A stretch of 64,000 bases of DNA from Synechococcus sp. CS-1330 (GTDB taxonomy: Bacteria; Cyanobacteriota; Cyanobacteriia; PCC-6307; Cyanobiaceae). Positions 47,144-58,034 of this stretch are shown here, one piece after another. The DNA lies in NCBI GenBank assembly GCA_025128025.1, contig JAHLYR010000047.1:1-64000 (forward strand). Direction: 5' to 3'. The number at the start of each line of letters is the position of its first letter. Position 1 is the first letter of the stretch. Under the pieces are notes generated by a model. The model was given only the letters and a program-made list of their open reading frames with translations, was not told the origin of the DNA and did no database searches. Both the position numbers and the translations under genes were made by a program.

Positions 47144-47620
47144 TCAGCCCTCAAGCAAGCTGCGCAGCATCCAAGCGGTCTTCTCGTGGATCTGCAGCCG
47201 CTGGGTGAGCAGGTCGGCGGTGGGTTGGTCGTTGGCCTCTTCGGCGGTGACCATGACGCCGCGGATGGTGCGGGCTACCGCCTCGTGGCCCAGCACCAGC
47301 TCGCGCACCATCTCGAAGGCTGCCGGAATGCCCTGGGTTTCGGCGATTGAGGAGAGCTGGCCGTAGGTGGCGCCGCCAAAGGGGGCCGGGCAGCCAAGGG
47401 CGCGGATGCGCTCGGCGATGGCGTCTAGGGCGTTCCAGAGCTCGGTGTACTGCCCCATAAACATCAGGTGCAGGGTGTTGAACATCGGCCCGGTGACGTT
47501 CCAGTGGAAACCGTGGGTTTTGGCGTAGAGCACGGTGCTGTCGGCCAGCACGCGGCCCAGGCCTGCGGCGATCTCCAGCCGCTGGGCTTCCGGGATGCCG
47601 ATGTCAATGTCGGTTGCCAT
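47144..47620 (-). CDS. dps: Dps family DNA-protection/ferritin-like protein
   Basis: A 158-residue Dps-type four-helix protein. [20 protein letters not shown] and [13 protein letters not shown] carry the two His and the later Asp/Glu of the intersubunit ferroxidase site. The position equivalent to Asp/Glu four residues after the second His (usually LHxxFE) is Met (LHLMFMGQY), so one ligand seems lost. DNA-binding tails are short. Expected to form dodecamers protecting DNA and storing iron; oxidase strength is uncertain. Confidence 0.88.
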   Translation of the reverse strand: MATDIDIGIPEAQRLEIAAGLGRVLADSTVLYAKTHGFHWNVTGPMFNTLHLMFMGQYTELWNALDAIAERIRALGCPAPFGGATYGQLSSIAETQGIPAAFEMVRELVLGHEAVARTIRGVMVTAEEANDQPTADLLTQRLQIHEKTAWMLRSLLEG

Positions 47621-47665
47621 GGCAACTTATCCGTAGTGACTTCGTTTTAGCCCGGATGGGCTGGT

Positions 47666-48619
47666 TTAGTCGAGGCTGCCCAGATAATCCTTCACTCGGC
47701 AGCGGTTCTGGGGTTGGCGCAGCTTCAGCAGGGCCCGAGATTCGATCTGCCGCACCCGCTCCCGGGAGAGCTGCATGGCAGCGCCGATCTCAGTCAGGCT
47801 GCGGGGAGTGTCGTCTACTAGCCCGAAGCGTTGACGGATCACCTCGGCTTCGCGGCTGCTCAGGTCTTCAAGCAGGGCCTCGAGGTCTTTGTGCAGCTGC
47901 TCGCGGGCGAGTTCCTGCTCAGGTGTGCCGTGGCTGTCTTCCAGTAGGTCGCCGAGCTGCATGTCCTGTTCCTTGCCCACCCGGGCCTCCAGGGAGACGG
48001 GTTTGGGCAGCTGCAGCAGGGTTTCGCGGATCAGCGCTTCGCTGAGATTCAGCTCCTGGGCGATTTCAGCCACGCAGGGCAGCCGGCCTAGCCGGGCGCT
48101 GAGTTCACGCTGGGCCCGTTTAATGCGGTTGAGCTTCTCGGTGATGTGCACCGGCAGCCGGATCGTGCGGCTCTGGCTGGCAAGGGCCCGGGTGATGCCC
48201 TGGCGAATCCACCAGTAGGCGTAGGTGCTGAAGCGAAACCCCCGGGTCGGGTCAAAGCGCTCCACGGCCCGCTCCAGTCCCAAGGTGCCCTCCTGCACTA
48301 GATCCAGCAGGTCCATGTCCCGGCGCAGGTACTTCTTGGCCACCGACACCACCAGGCGCAGATTGGCTTGGATCATCCGCTCCTTGGCCCTTTTGCCGCG
48401 GTGCAGGGCCAGTCGTCGCTCTTTGGCGGCGACTTCGTCCAGTTCACCTGCGCCCGGTTCGTCGTTGTCCGGATCGCCCTCGCGCAGTAGCTGTTCTCGC
48501 CGCTGCACCAGCCGGGCCAGGATGAGCTCCTGCTCCTGGGTAAGCAGGTCCACCCGACCGATGTCCTGCAGATAAAGCCGCACCGGATCGGTGCTGGTGG
48601 GGGTGTGGGGCACGCCCAA
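47666..48619 (-). CDS. Group 2 sigma-70 factor (RpoD-like)
   Basis: A 317-residue sigma factor with region 1.2 (DPVRLYLQDIGRVDLLTQEQ), region 2 (RLVVSVAKKYLRRDMDLLDL, FSTYAYWWIRQGITRALA), region 3 and a region 4 helix-turn-helix (SLTEIGAAMQLSRERVRQIE). It lacks the long region 1.1 of primary RpoD, so it is a group 2, non-essential factor, used in cyanobacteria for stress, nutrient and light responses. The start is TTG 48619 or the GTG two codons later. Confidence 0.9.
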   Translation of the reverse strand: MGVPHTPTSTDPVRLYLQDIGRVDLLTQEQELILARLVQRREQLLREGDPDNDEPGAGELDEVAAKERRLALHRGKRAKERMIQANLRLVVSVAKKYLRRDMDLLDLVQEGTLGLERAVERFDPTRGFRFSTYAYWWIRQGITRALASQSRTIRLPVHITEKLNRIKRAQRELSARLGRLPCVAEIAQELNLSEALIRETLLQLPKPVSLEARVGKEQDMQLGDLLEDSHGTPEQELAREQLHKDLEALLEDLSSREAEVIRQRFGLVDDTPRSLTEIGAAMQLSRERVRQIESRALLKLRQPQNRCRVKDYLGSLD

Positions 48620-48709
48620 TCCATAAGTGGTGCTTCACCGTTGCTGCGCTGGGCAGCTGCGGCGCCAAATGCCCCGTTTTGTTTTGGCTTTCAGTTGTGT
48701 CTTTGGGCT

Positions 48710-50536
<1,827 letters not shown>

Positions 50537-50599
50537 GCTGAGATCCGGAGTGAATGGCGATTGTCCCACCCAGGGCATTAGCGCCGGGCTGTTGCTGCG

Positions 50600-51712
50600 T
50601 CAGCGCCTGTAGAAGGGACGCCTCACCACCAGCGCTGGCTCGGCCTTGCCGCGAATCTGCACCGCTAGCTCGGTGCCCAGCTTGGCGGCGCTCGCTGGTA
50701 CGTAGGCCAGGGCGATCGCTTCTTCGAGGCTGGGTGACCAGCTGCCGCTGGTGATTTGCCCCACCGGCTCACTAGCTACTGGCGCCCCGGCAGCTAGCAC
50801 CGGGTAGCCGTGGCGGGCGATGGCGCGGCCCTGCAGCTTCAATCCCACCAGGCGCCGCTGGACTCCCGCGGCGCTCTGGCGTTCCAGCACCTCGCGGCCT
50901 ATGAAGGATTTGGGCATTTCCAGGTGCACCAGCCAGCCCAGGCCGGCCTCCAGGGGTGTGGTGTGCTCGTCCAGCTCGTGGCCGTAGAGGTGCATGGCCG
51001 CTTCCAGGCGCAGGGTGTCGCGGGCGCCGAGGCCGCAGGGGCTGACGCCGCTGGCCAGCAATTTGTCCCACAGGAGCAGGCCGTCTGGCCGGTTCAGCAG
51101 CAGTTCGAAGCCGTCTTCGCCGGTGTAACCAGTGCGGCCCACAAAGGCGCTGGCGCCAGCCAGATTCAGCTCCCGGTGGCCGAAGCGGGGCAGGCCGCTC
51201 AGGTCGCTACCCGCCAACTCCTCCAGGCGGGCGGCCGCCTCCGGGCCCTGCAGGGCCAGCAGCACGCCATCACCCTTGCGATCTTCAACACGGATGCCAA
51301 GGGGCTCTAGCTGGCTGCGGATCCAGGTGGTGTCGGCAGCGACGCAGGCGGCATTGATCACCAGCAGCAGTTCGTGGCACTGGCCATCTGCCTGCCAGCC
51401 CCGGTCGTAGACGATCAGGTCGTCGCGGATGCCGCCCCGCTCGTTGAGCAGCACCGTGTAGCAGGCCTCTCCCGGGCCAATGCGAAACAGGTCGGTGGGC
51501 ACCAGAGCCTGCAGGGCGTCTTTGGCGTCTGCGCCCCGCAGGGTCAGCACCCCCATGTGGGAGATGTCGAAGATGCCGCAGCGGCGCCGCACGGCCTGGT
51601 GCTCTGCCACCAAGCCCTCAAATTGCACGGCCATCTCCCAGCCGGCAAAGGGCACCATCCGGCCATCCGCTGCTTGGGCGGCTTCAAACAGGGGGGTGCG
51701 TTTCAAGCCCAT
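50600..51712 (-). CDS. gcvT: Aminomethyltransferase (glycine cleavage T protein)
   Basis: A 370-residue T protein of the glycine cleavage system that moves the methylene group from the lipoylated H protein to tetrahydrofolate, releasing ammonia. Conserved parts: RRCGIFDISHMGVLTLRGAD, RTGYTGEDGFELLLNRPDG and GLGARDTLRLEAAMHLYGHE. The other glycine cleavage genes are not in the window. No glycine riboswitch was recognised upstream. It matters for photorespiratory glycine in cyanobacteria. Confidence 0.95.
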   Translation of the reverse strand: MGLKRTPLFEAAQAADGRMVPFAGWEMAVQFEGLVAEHQAVRRRCGIFDISHMGVLTLRGADAKDALQALVPTDLFRIGPGEACYTVLLNERGGIRDDLIVYDRGWQADGQCHELLLVINAACVAADTTWIRSQLEPLGIRVEDRKGDGVLLALQGPEAAARLEELAGSDLSGLPRFGHRELNLAGASAFVGRTGYTGEDGFELLLNRPDGLLLWDKLLASGVSPCGLGARDTLRLEAAMHLYGHELDEHTTPLEAGLGWLVHLEMPKSFIGREVLERQSAAGVQRRLVGLKLQGRAIARHGYPVLAAGAPVASEPVGQITSGSWSPSLEEAIALAYVPASAAKLGTELAVQIRGKAEPALVVRRPFYRR

Positions 51713-52189
51713 GGCCGGATCCTATGCAGGCCTGCGCAAATCAATAAGGAACCTGGAAGATTCGCTGTATCGCCTACCACTTTGGTCAATCGTCCATACC
51801 TTGAGAGACCAGATCACTCCTTTGGATGGGTCAGCGCCCTTGCTGCCGCAGCTGCCGCCATTGCGCCCCACCCAGTGGCGCTGAATTCGGCTGGTGTCAG
51901 CTGCGCCAGCTGCCGATCCACCCCGAATTGGCCCTGGAGCTGTGGTGCCATCACTGGACGGCCCGGCCGCCGCGGCTGCCTGTGATTAGTGCGGAGGCAG
52001 TGGCTGGGGCGACATCAGCTCAGCTGAACCAGCAGCTCAGCCTTGAATCAGCTTTTGACAAAAGCTGAAGAAAATCTGTAATTTGGCCCGGTTTCGGGTC
52101 TTATTTGGCTTTTGTGCTCGCCATGGCTAGTCGCCTTGGGCTGCAGAGCTGTATTAAGGGTCTCTGGTTTCGATTAGGGGGTATGGGGC
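51713..52189. other. 477-bp gap between gcvT and the cNMP-binding gene
   Basis: This divergent gap must hold the gcvT promoter and that of the plus-strand gene at 52190. Its middle carries one possible small coding region (51826-52068), listed separately. Near 52065-52140 it becomes AT-richer (AAAATCTGTAATTTGG), which would suit a promoter. No RNA element or repeat was recognised. Confidence 0.4.
51826..52068 (+). CDS. Possible small cysteine-rich protein
   Basis: An 80-residue frame beginning MGQRPCCRSCRHCAPPSG, with a C-C-x2-C-x2-C cluster that could bind a metal, followed by LPIHPELALELWCHHWTARP and a polar C-terminus. I do not recognise a family. Support is weak: it has no clear ribosome-binding site, and GC-rich sequence opens chance frames. 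The second half has protein-like composition, so a real small gene or a shortened remnant is possible. Confidence 0.3.
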   Translation: MGQRPCCRSCRHCAPPSGAEFGWCQLRQLPIHPELALELWCHHWTARPPRLPVISAEAVAGATSAQLNQQLSLESAFDKS

Positions 52190-52588
52190 ATGGTGGCTTC
52201 GGTGGTGATCACGACCCCGCTGGAGCTGATGGCGGCCCAGGTGGATTGCGAGGTTCTCACCCTGCCCACCGGCTCCAAGGTGTTTTCCAGAGGCTCCCGG
52301 GCCGATTCGATTTACGGGGTGCGCCGCGGCATCATCGAGGTGATCAGCGAGAGCGGCGAGAAGCTTTGCTATCGCCCCGGGGAGTTGTTCAGCTATCAAG
52401 ACATCCTTTGGCGCGACGGGATTTATCGCAACGAAGCCGTGGCCCGTACCCCTGTTGAGATCCTGCGGCTAGATCGCCTGCGCTTCCTCAACCTGCTGCA
52501 TAACCACCCGACTCTGGCGGTGCTGCTGATCAGCCAGCAGCACGAGCGCCTGCGCGAGCAGCGCACCACCGGCACCTGCTGCTATTGA
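52190..52588 (+). CDS. Small cyclic-nucleotide-binding-like (CRP sensor) protein
   Basis: A 132-residue stand-alone beta-roll domain similar to CRP/FNR sensor domains: LPTGSKVFSRGSRADSIYGV, RRGIIEVISESGEKLCYRPG and LFSYQDILWRDGIYRNEAVA. There is no C-terminal helix-turn-helix, so it is not itself a DNA-binding regulator. The usual phosphate-binding cassette GE-x6-R-x-A is modified (GELFSYQD...NEAVAR), so a cNMP ligand is doubtful. Such short proteins are known in picocyanobacteria without assigned function. Confidence 0.65.
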   Translation: MVASVVITTPLELMAAQVDCEVLTLPTGSKVFSRGSRADSIYGVRRGIIEVISESGEKLCYRPGELFSYQDILWRDGIYRNEAVARTPVEILRLDRLRFLNLLHNHPTLAVLLISQQHERLREQRTTGTCCY

Positions 52589-52601
52589 GACGCACTCAGC
52601 A

Positions 52602-53477
52602 TCAACGTTCGAGCAGAAACAGCAGGCTGCGCACCACCTTGGCGGCCAGCACGCTGCTTACGCCGGAGGCATCCAGTATGGGCGCCAGCTCCACCACATC
52701 GGCGGCCACCAGGTTGTGGTGGCGCAGCTCCTCCACCAGGGCAGCGAAATCACCCCAAATGAAGCCGCCGGGCTCCGGTGTGCCGGTGCCGGCCATCACC
52801 GCCGGATCAAACCAATCGAGATCCACCGTGAGATAGAGGGGCTGGCCCCGTAAGGGCTTGAGCGCCTCGGCCATCCGCTCGATCGCCACCAGCCGGCCCG
52901 ACTGCCGCAGCTCGGAAAATTCCTCGCGGCTGCCGCTACGGATGGCGATCTGCAGCAGCTGCTGGCTGGGCAGCACCTCCAGGCAGCGGCGCATGGCGCA
53001 GGCGTGGCTGTGCTTCGCGCCGAGCCACTCGTGGCGCAGGTCGGCGTGGGCATCGAGCTGCACCAGCACCAGCTCCGGGTGCTGGGCCGCCACGGCCGCC
53101 ACGGCGCCGGAGCTGATCGAGTGTTCGCCGCCCAGCATTAGGGGCTTGAGACCCAACGCCAGCACCGCTTCAGTGGCCGCCTTCACCGCCGCCACCACCG
53201 GCTCGGGGGCGCCGAAGGGAATGGCCACGGCGCCGAGGTCGGCGAAGGCCAGGTCTTCCAGGTCGCGATCGAGCTGGGGGCAGTAGCTCTCCAGGCCGCT
53301 GCTCACCTCGCGGATTGCCGCCGGCCCGAATCGGGTGCCGGGGCGGAAGGAGGTGGTGCCGTCGTAGGGCACGCCAAATAGGCCCACACGGCAGCCGGCT
53401 GGATCGCGCTGGCTGGCCATGTAGATGGCGCCGTCTGTGTCAAAGAGATCGGTGTCAAATAAATCCGTGTCAAACAT
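52602..53477 (-). CDS. speB: Agmatinase/arginase family ureohydrolase
   Basis: A 291-residue metalloenzyme that releases urea from agmatine (putrescine route) or a related guanidino compound. Manganese ligands are in GGEHSISSG, QLDAHADLRHEW and LTVDLDWFDPA. The start ATG 53477 overlaps the speE stop (TGATG), and pairing with spermidine synthase supports a polyamine role. Released urea could feed the urease encoded in the same region. The N-terminus is odd: three tandem FDTD units ([16 protein letters not shown]) encoded by a 15-base repeat. Confidence 0.86.
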   Translation of the reverse strand: MFDTDLFDTDLFDTDGAIYMASQRDPAGCRVGLFGVPYDGTTSFRPGTRFGPAAIREVSSGLESYCPQLDRDLEDLAFADLGAVAIPFGAPEPVVAAVKAATEAVLALGLKPLMLGGEHSISSGAVAAVAAQHPELVLVQLDAHADLRHEWLGAKHSHACAMRRCLEVLPSQQLLQIAIRSGSREEFSELRQSGRLVAIERMAEALKPLRGQPLYLTVDLDWFDPAVMAGTGTPEPGGFIWGDFAALVEELRHHNLVAADVVELAPILDASGVSSVLAAKVVRSLLFLLER

Positions 53478-54313
53478 CAGCCCAGCTCCCGCTCGATGGC
53501 GGCGGGGATGGCGTCGAAGGCGCCGCGCTGCCAGCGGGGACTCCAGATCTGACAGCCACAGTCGACGGCCGCGGCGCGGGCGGGATCCGGCTGCAGGTAG
53601 CGACGGCCGTCTGTGGCGGCGAACGTCCAGCTCCACCAGCCGCTCGGATACATGGGCACCCAGCCGTACATCGGATCGGCATGGCCAAACACCTCGCGGA
53701 TCAGGCGCACGGTGTCGATATGCACCGCTCGGAAGGCCTCGGGTGATTCGCTCTGGGTGGCGAACACGCCGCCGGTCCGCAGGATGCGGCGGCACTGATC
53801 AAAAAAGGCCCGGTTGAAAAGTCCCTCGGCCGGGCCGGCGGGGTCGGAGCCATCCACGATCACCACGTCGTAGCTGGCATCTGCGGCATTGGAGGCCCAG
53901 GCGATGCCATCGCCGACGGTGAGTTGGAAGCGGGGATCACTCCAGCAGCCGCCGCCGATGGAGGGCAGATACTGCTGGCTCCACTCCACTACCAGGCCGT
54001 CTATCTCCACCAGGTCGAGCTGCTGCACGCCAGCGTGGCGCAGGCACTCGCGGGCGGTGCCGCCATCGCCGCCGCCGATCACCAGCACCCGCTCGATGCT
54101 GGCGGCGCTGCATAGGGCCGGATGCACGATCGCCTCGTGGTAATGCCGCTCCTGGCGCTCGGCCGTCATCCAGCAGCCATCGAGCAGCAGGCCCTTGCCG
54201 TAGCGCTGGCTATCGATGATCGTCACCTTCTGGAAGGCTGAATCTTGTTCGGCGAGCACTGTGCCCTCCAGGCCGTAGCGCACGCCGTCGAAGACCTCGT
54301 CGATCCAGCCCAT
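53477..54313 (-). CDS. speE: Spermidine synthase
   Basis: A 278-residue aminopropyltransferase making spermidine from putrescine and decarboxylated SAM. It begins [20 protein letters not shown] and has the SAM-binding [14 protein letters not shown] and the catalytic-loop [19 protein letters not shown] 54313 is chosen because upstream residues are arginine-rich and non-conserved. It is the first gene of a two-gene polyamine unit with speB. Confidence 0.92.
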   Translation of the reverse strand: MGWIDEVFDGVRYGLEGTVLAEQDSAFQKVTIIDSQRYGKGLLLDGCWMTAERQERHYHEAIVHPALCSAASIERVLVIGGGDGGTARECLRHAGVQQLDLVEIDGLVVEWSQQYLPSIGGGCWSDPRFQLTVGDGIAWASNAADASYDVVIVDGSDPAGPAEGLFNRAFFDQCRRILRTGGVFATQSESPEAFRAVHIDTVRLIREVFGHADPMYGWVPMYPSGWWSWTFAATDGRRYLQPDPARAAAVDCGCQIWSPRWQRGAFDAIPAAIERELG

Positions 54314-54396
54314 GGCCAAAATTCGCACTCTCTCTAGCCTTGCGCATCGCCGGTGTGTTGGCCGTGACAGGCTGATTCCAGGGCTCCCCTGAATCC

Positions 54397-54846
54397 ATGG
54401 CTCCCCTGCGACCCACGGCGGATCTGCGGCTGACCCCAGCGCTGGTGATCGGCGCCGCCGAGCTGGCCTGGCGTTTTTCGCGCTCCTCCGGCCCCGGCGG
54501 CCAAAACGTGAACACCACCGATTCACGGGTGGAGCTGGTGTTTGATCTGGCGGCCTCCGCTGCCCTGCCGCCCACGATTAAGGCCCGGGCCCTGGGGCGA
54601 CTGGAGGGAAAGTTGGTGGAAGGTTGTGTGGTGATTACGGCCAGTGAGCATCGCTCCCAATGGCAAAACCGGGGGGCGGCCCAGCGGCGCCTGGTGGAGC
54701 TGCTGCAGGAGGCGATTAAGCCGCCGCCGCCGCCGCGCCGGGCAACTCGGCCCACCCGCGGTTCAGTGCAGCGGCGTCTGGCGGCCAAGAAGCAGCGCGG
54801 TGCGATCAAGGGGCAGAGGGGGGCGCGTCCTCAGCCGGAGGATTGA
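54397..54846 (+). CDS. arfB: Ribosome rescue peptidyl-tRNA hydrolase
   Basis: A 149-residue release-factor-like protein with the catalytic GGQ motif in [19 protein letters not shown], and a basic C-terminal tail ([17 protein letters not shown]) that in ArfB/YaeJ enters the empty mRNA channel. It frees ribosomes stalled on truncated mRNA. There is no codon-recognition domain, which separates it from RF1/RF2. Single gene. Confidence 0.9.
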   Translation: MAPLRPTADLRLTPALVIGAAELAWRFSRSSGPGGQNVNTTDSRVELVFDLAASAALPPTIKARALGRLEGKLVEGCVVITASEHRSQWQNRGAAQRRLVELLQEAIKPPPPPRRATRPTRGSVQRRLAAKKQRGAIKGQRGARPQPED

Positions 54847-54924
54847 GCTGTTGGCTGGCTGTCCCTAAATCTGATACTCGCAGTACAGGTTGTACGGAAC
54901 TTGCGAGGCTGTTGCGCTCAAGGA

Positions 54925-55737
54925 TCAGGGACCTGGCGTTGGCGTGTTTTCAGCTCGGATCTGGGCCTTGGCTTGCTGCCAAAGGCCTTCGAGTTCGCCG
55001 ATGCTGCGGCCCTTTAGGTCGCCATCTAGGGCTGCCTCTACCCGGGAGAAGCGATTGAGGAAGCGGCGGTTGGTGCCCGCCAGGCCCGCTTCCGGTTCGA
55101 TACCGCACCAGCGGGCCACATTGACCAGGGTGAACAGCACGTCGCCCAGCTCCTCCTGAGCATGGCGGCGATCCCCTGAGGCCACAGCCACCTTGAGCTC
55201 GTCGAGCTCCTCGTGCACCTTCGCCCACACCCCTGCCATGTCATCCCACTCGAAGCCGGCCGCGGCAGCTTGCTTGGAGATCGTCATGGCGCCGGCTAGG
55301 GCGGGCTGGCCCCGCACCTTGCCGGCCAGCCGATCGCTGAGGGGGCTGGTGGAGGCGGGTTGGGGTTTCTCGGCGGCCTTGATCTCCTCCCAGCTGGCCG
55401 GCTCGCCACCGCCAAACACATGGGGATGGCGGCGCACCAGCTTGGCGCTGATGCCTGCAGCGATCTGGGCCAGATCAAAGCTGCCTGCCTCGCTGGCGAT
55501 CTGGGCGTGGAGCACCACCTGCAGCAGTAGGTCGCCCAGTTCCTCAGCCAGGTGGCGCTCGTCGCCCGAGCGGATCGCATCGGCCACCTCATGGGCCTCC
55601 TCCAGCACGTAGGGCACCAGGGAGGCGTGGGTTTGCGCCAGATCCCAGGGGCAGCCGCCCTCGGGGTCGCGCAGGCGAGCCACCACGGCGATCAGTTCAG
55701 CTAGGGCCTCAAGGTGCGGCGGAATTTGGGGGCTCAT
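54925..55737 (-). CDS. mazG: Nucleoside triphosphate pyrophosphohydrolase MazG
   Basis: A 270-residue two-domain MazG. The first all-alpha NTP pyrophosphohydrolase domain has VLEEAHEVADAI and HLAEELGDLLLQVVLHAQIA (EExxE...ExxD); the second repeats it with KVHEELDELKVAV and HAQEELGDVLFTL. It hydrolyses aberrant or excess NTPs to NMPs. ATG 55737 overlaps the upstream DUF2227 gene by four bases. Confidence 0.92.
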   Translation of the reverse strand: MSPQIPPHLEALAELIAVVARLRDPEGGCPWDLAQTHASLVPYVLEEAHEVADAIRSGDERHLAEELGDLLLQVVLHAQIASEAGSFDLAQIAAGISAKLVRRHPHVFGGGEPASWEEIKAAEKPQPASTSPLSDRLAGKVRGQPALAGAMTISKQAAAAGFEWDDMAGVWAKVHEELDELKVAVASGDRRHAQEELGDVLFTLVNVARWCGIEPEAGLAGTNRRFLNRFSRVEAALDGDLKGRSIGELEGLWQQAKAQIRAENTPTPGP

Positions 55738-56231
55738 CGGCGGTGGCGACGCAGCAGGCGGGGCAGGCGCGGCATCGGGTCGCCATCTTGGATCAGGTGC
55801 AGCCAGCTGCTGGCCTCCAGGCCCACCAGGGCGGCCAGCAGCAGAGGACGCTGGCCCTGCCAGAGCGCCTGGGCGGTGGCCAGGAGCTGCTGGGGTGGCG
55901 GCCCACCGAGGGGTTGCAGCAGCAAGCAGATCACCAGCAGCAGCGCCGCCAGGTAGGCCAGGCGCCCGCTGGTGCCCAGCAGGGGACTGTGGGAGATCAG
56001 GGAGCGATGGCGCAGCAGGTTGCGGTAGGGCCACCAGAGCAGCCGCAACGGTCCCCAGCGGCGGGTGGGATTGGAGCGGGTGTCGAGGTCGGGGGAGAGC
56101 AGCAGGCCGCCCAGCAGAAAGCTCAGGCCGGCCACACTCACCCCTGCCAAACCCAGCCAGGGCCACCACAGCAGCCCAAAGGGCAGGCTCAGGAGCCAGG
56201 TGGCCCGGTCGTGGCTGCGGCCGCTGGCCAT
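55734..56231 (-). CDS. DUF2227-type putative metal-binding membrane protein
   Basis: A 165-residue protein with three to four hydrophobic segments. It starts MASGRSHDRATWLLSLPFGL and contains LSPDLDTRSNPTRRWGPLR and HRSLISHSPLLGT, ending in HLIQDGDP. The spaced His and Asp residues are the features behind the family's metal-binding label; activity is unknown. It is coupled to mazG by an ATGA overlap and follows the acyltransferase gene by three bases. Confidence 0.78.
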   Translation of the reverse strand: MASGRSHDRATWLLSLPFGLLWWPWLGLAGVSVAGLSFLLGGLLLSPDLDTRSNPTRRWGPLRLLWWPYRNLLRHRSLISHSPLLGTSGRLAYLAALLLVICLLLQPLGGPPPQQLLATAQALWQGQRPLLLAALVGLEASSWLHLIQDGDPMPRLPRLLRRHRR

Positions 56232-56234
56232 CGA

Positions 56235-57161
56235 TCAGCGCCCGGGTGGGCCGATGGGGCGCAGCCGCTCACCGCTGCCATCGCCAGTTCGCCAGCGCCG
56301 GTTGATCCAGTAGTACTGCTCCGGATAGGCCTGGATCAGGGGTTCGTGCCAGCGGGCTACGGCGGCTAGCTGGTCGCTCAGGGCGGCGGCACCCTGGCCG
56401 GGCCATAGCGGTGCGCCAAAGATCAGCCGAAAGCGGCCGTCGGCTTCCCGCACCTGGGCCACGGGAAACAGGGGGCAACCCGATTTCTGCGAAAGGGCCG
56501 CTGGCCCTTTGACGAAGTTGGTGCTCAGGCCGAGGAAGTCGACCTGCACTTCGCTGCTGCGGCTGTAGAGGTCGGTCATCACCACGAGGCTGCCGCCGCG
56601 TTGCAGGCAGCGCAACATCGATCTGGCATCAGCCTGGGGTATCCAGTTGCAGTAGCTGTTGGCCTGGCGGGCCCGGTTCAGCAGCACGTCGCTGTAGGGG
56701 TTGCGGGCGGGGCGATACACGACGGATGGGGTGTCCAGCTGTTCGCTCAGCCAGCGCAGCCCCAGATCCCAGCAACCCAGGTGCAGCGATCCCACGATCA
56801 CCCCCTGGCCCTGGCGATGCAGTCGCAACAGTTCCTCGAGCCCCTCCCCCTCGGCGCTGATCAAGGAGGCGTCAACCGGTTGGATGATCGATTCGAGGCA
56901 GGAGAGAAAAAAGCTGTTGATCGACTGCTCGGCGATGGCCTCACGCTGGCCCTGGCTGAGCTGCTCGCCATAGACCCGCGTCAGGTTGGCGATCGCCGTG
57001 GTGTGGCGCCGCCGCAGCCAGGGCCTGGCTAGCCGGTGGGCTTGGGCAATGCTGCGGCCCATGCTGCGGTGGGAGCGCCCCCGCAGCGCCAGCAGCAGCA
57101 GCCGCACCCCGAGGGCCTCCTGTTGCCAGCGCAGCTTGCGTTGAAGTGGGGCCTGAGCCAT
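56235..57161 (-). CDS. LpxL/HtrB-like acyltransferase
   Basis: A 308-residue acyltransferase of the lipid A biosynthesis (LpxL/LpxM) family. The catalytic H-x4-D is seen in VGSLHLGCWDLG, with supporting YRPARNPYSDVLLNRAR and NFVKGPAALSQKSGCPLFPV. It probably adds a secondary acyl chain to lipid A or a related outer-membrane lipid. First gene of a leftward unit with the DUF2227 gene and mazG. Confidence 0.87.
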   Translation of the reverse strand: MAQAPLQRKLRWQQEALGVRLLLLALRGRSHRSMGRSIAQAHRLARPWLRRRHTTAIANLTRVYGEQLSQGQREAIAEQSINSFFLSCLESIIQPVDASLISAEGEGLEELLRLHRQGQGVIVGSLHLGCWDLGLRWLSEQLDTPSVVYRPARNPYSDVLLNRARQANSYCNWIPQADARSMLRCLQRGGSLVVMTDLYSRSSEVQVDFLGLSTNFVKGPAALSQKSGCPLFPVAQVREADGRFRLIFGAPLWPGQGAAALSDQLAAVARWHEPLIQAYPEQYYWINRRWRTGDGSGERLRPIGPPGR

Positions 57162-57182
57162 AGGGTGTATTTTGCCTATGGC

Positions 57183-57254
<72 letters not shown>

Positions 57255-57279
57255 TTTCAGGGGCGCTCCAATGGGGGCG

Positions 57280-57537
57280 TCAGCCTTCTGGGAACAGCAG
57301 GCTGGCGAGCTCGTCGGCATCTACGTCGTAGACACGGGCGAGGCTGGTTTCGATGGCGCTGGTCACTTCGCCAGGCAGAAAGCGCATGGCGTTGAGGGCG
57401 TCGTCAGCGATCTCGTCGGTGAGCAGGGTTTCTTCGCCGCCGAGCTTTTCGTCGTTGATCACTGCCATTACCCAGCTCTGGTAGGCGTACACGAGATCGC
57501 TGAACTCCAAATCGGGGTCGTTGAAGTCGAGGGCCAT
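57280..57537 (-). CDS. Conserved small acidic protein
   Basis: An 85-residue acidic protein starting MALDFNDPDLEFSDLVYAYQ, with AYQSWVMAVINDEKLGG and a C-terminal DVDADELASLLFPEG. It is soluble, mostly helical and has no recognisable catalytic motif. Its composition and clear internal start (57537) suggest a real, conserved picocyanobacterial gene. Function unknown. Confidence 0.65.
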   Translation of the reverse strand: MALDFNDPDLEFSDLVYAYQSWVMAVINDEKLGGEETLLTDEIADDALNAMRFLPGEVTSAIETSLARVYDVDADELASLLFPEG

Positions 57538-57593
57538 GGGTGCGGCAGTCACATGCCAGTGCAGTCTGCCGGCAGCTGGGCAGGATGGCAGGC

Positions 57594-58034
57594 ATGAATG
57601 CCATCAACCTGCAGGCAACCCTGTTTGATTTCGCCATTGGCGAGTTGGTGCGGCAGCACCGTGAGAGCTTTCAGCCGCTCTGGAGCGCTGATAGCTGGGC
57701 CAAGCTGCTGATCTGGTTGGCGCTCAATTGCGGCTGCAGCGGTGATCGTGAGTCGCTGGAGGCCTATGCCGAGGCGCTGGGGCCAGGGCTCACCGTCCGC
57801 ATGCGGCGAATTTTCTTTGAGCGCGAGCTGGAGGATTTGGAGCTGCGGGTGCTGGCCGATCCCGCCGATCCCCAGGTGTTGGTGCTGCCCTTAGGGCCTG
57901 CTGGCCCCCTTGATCATGGGCGGGTGGCGGCGGCTCTGGAGCGGCTGGGTCTGCTTGGACAGGTGGCGGCGGAGCCCCAGCGCTGGCAGCAGTTGGAGGC
58001 GGCCCTTGCCCTTCCCTGGCAGGAGCGTTCCTGA
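57594..58034 (+). CDS. Hypothetical helical protein
   Basis: A 146-residue protein (start at 57594; 57585 also possible) opening NAINLQATLFDFAIGELVRQ, with LLIWLALNCGCSGDRESLEA and a leucine-rich C-terminal half ending LEAALALPWQERS. I recognise no family. The stop overlaps the ATG of the 2OG oxygenase by one base (TGATG), so the two are probably cotranslated and may act together. Confidence 0.65.
   Translation: MNAINLQATLFDFAIGELVRQHRESFQPLWSADSWAKLLIWLALNCGCSGDRESLEAYAEALGPGLTVRMRRIFFERELEDLELRVLADPADPQVLVLPLGPAGPLDHGRVAAALERLGLLGQVAAEPQRWQQLEAALALPWQERS

Noticed and set aside
51713-51825. Glycine riboswitch upstream of gcvT
   Set aside because: I could not find the conserved aptamer core sequences in the leader.
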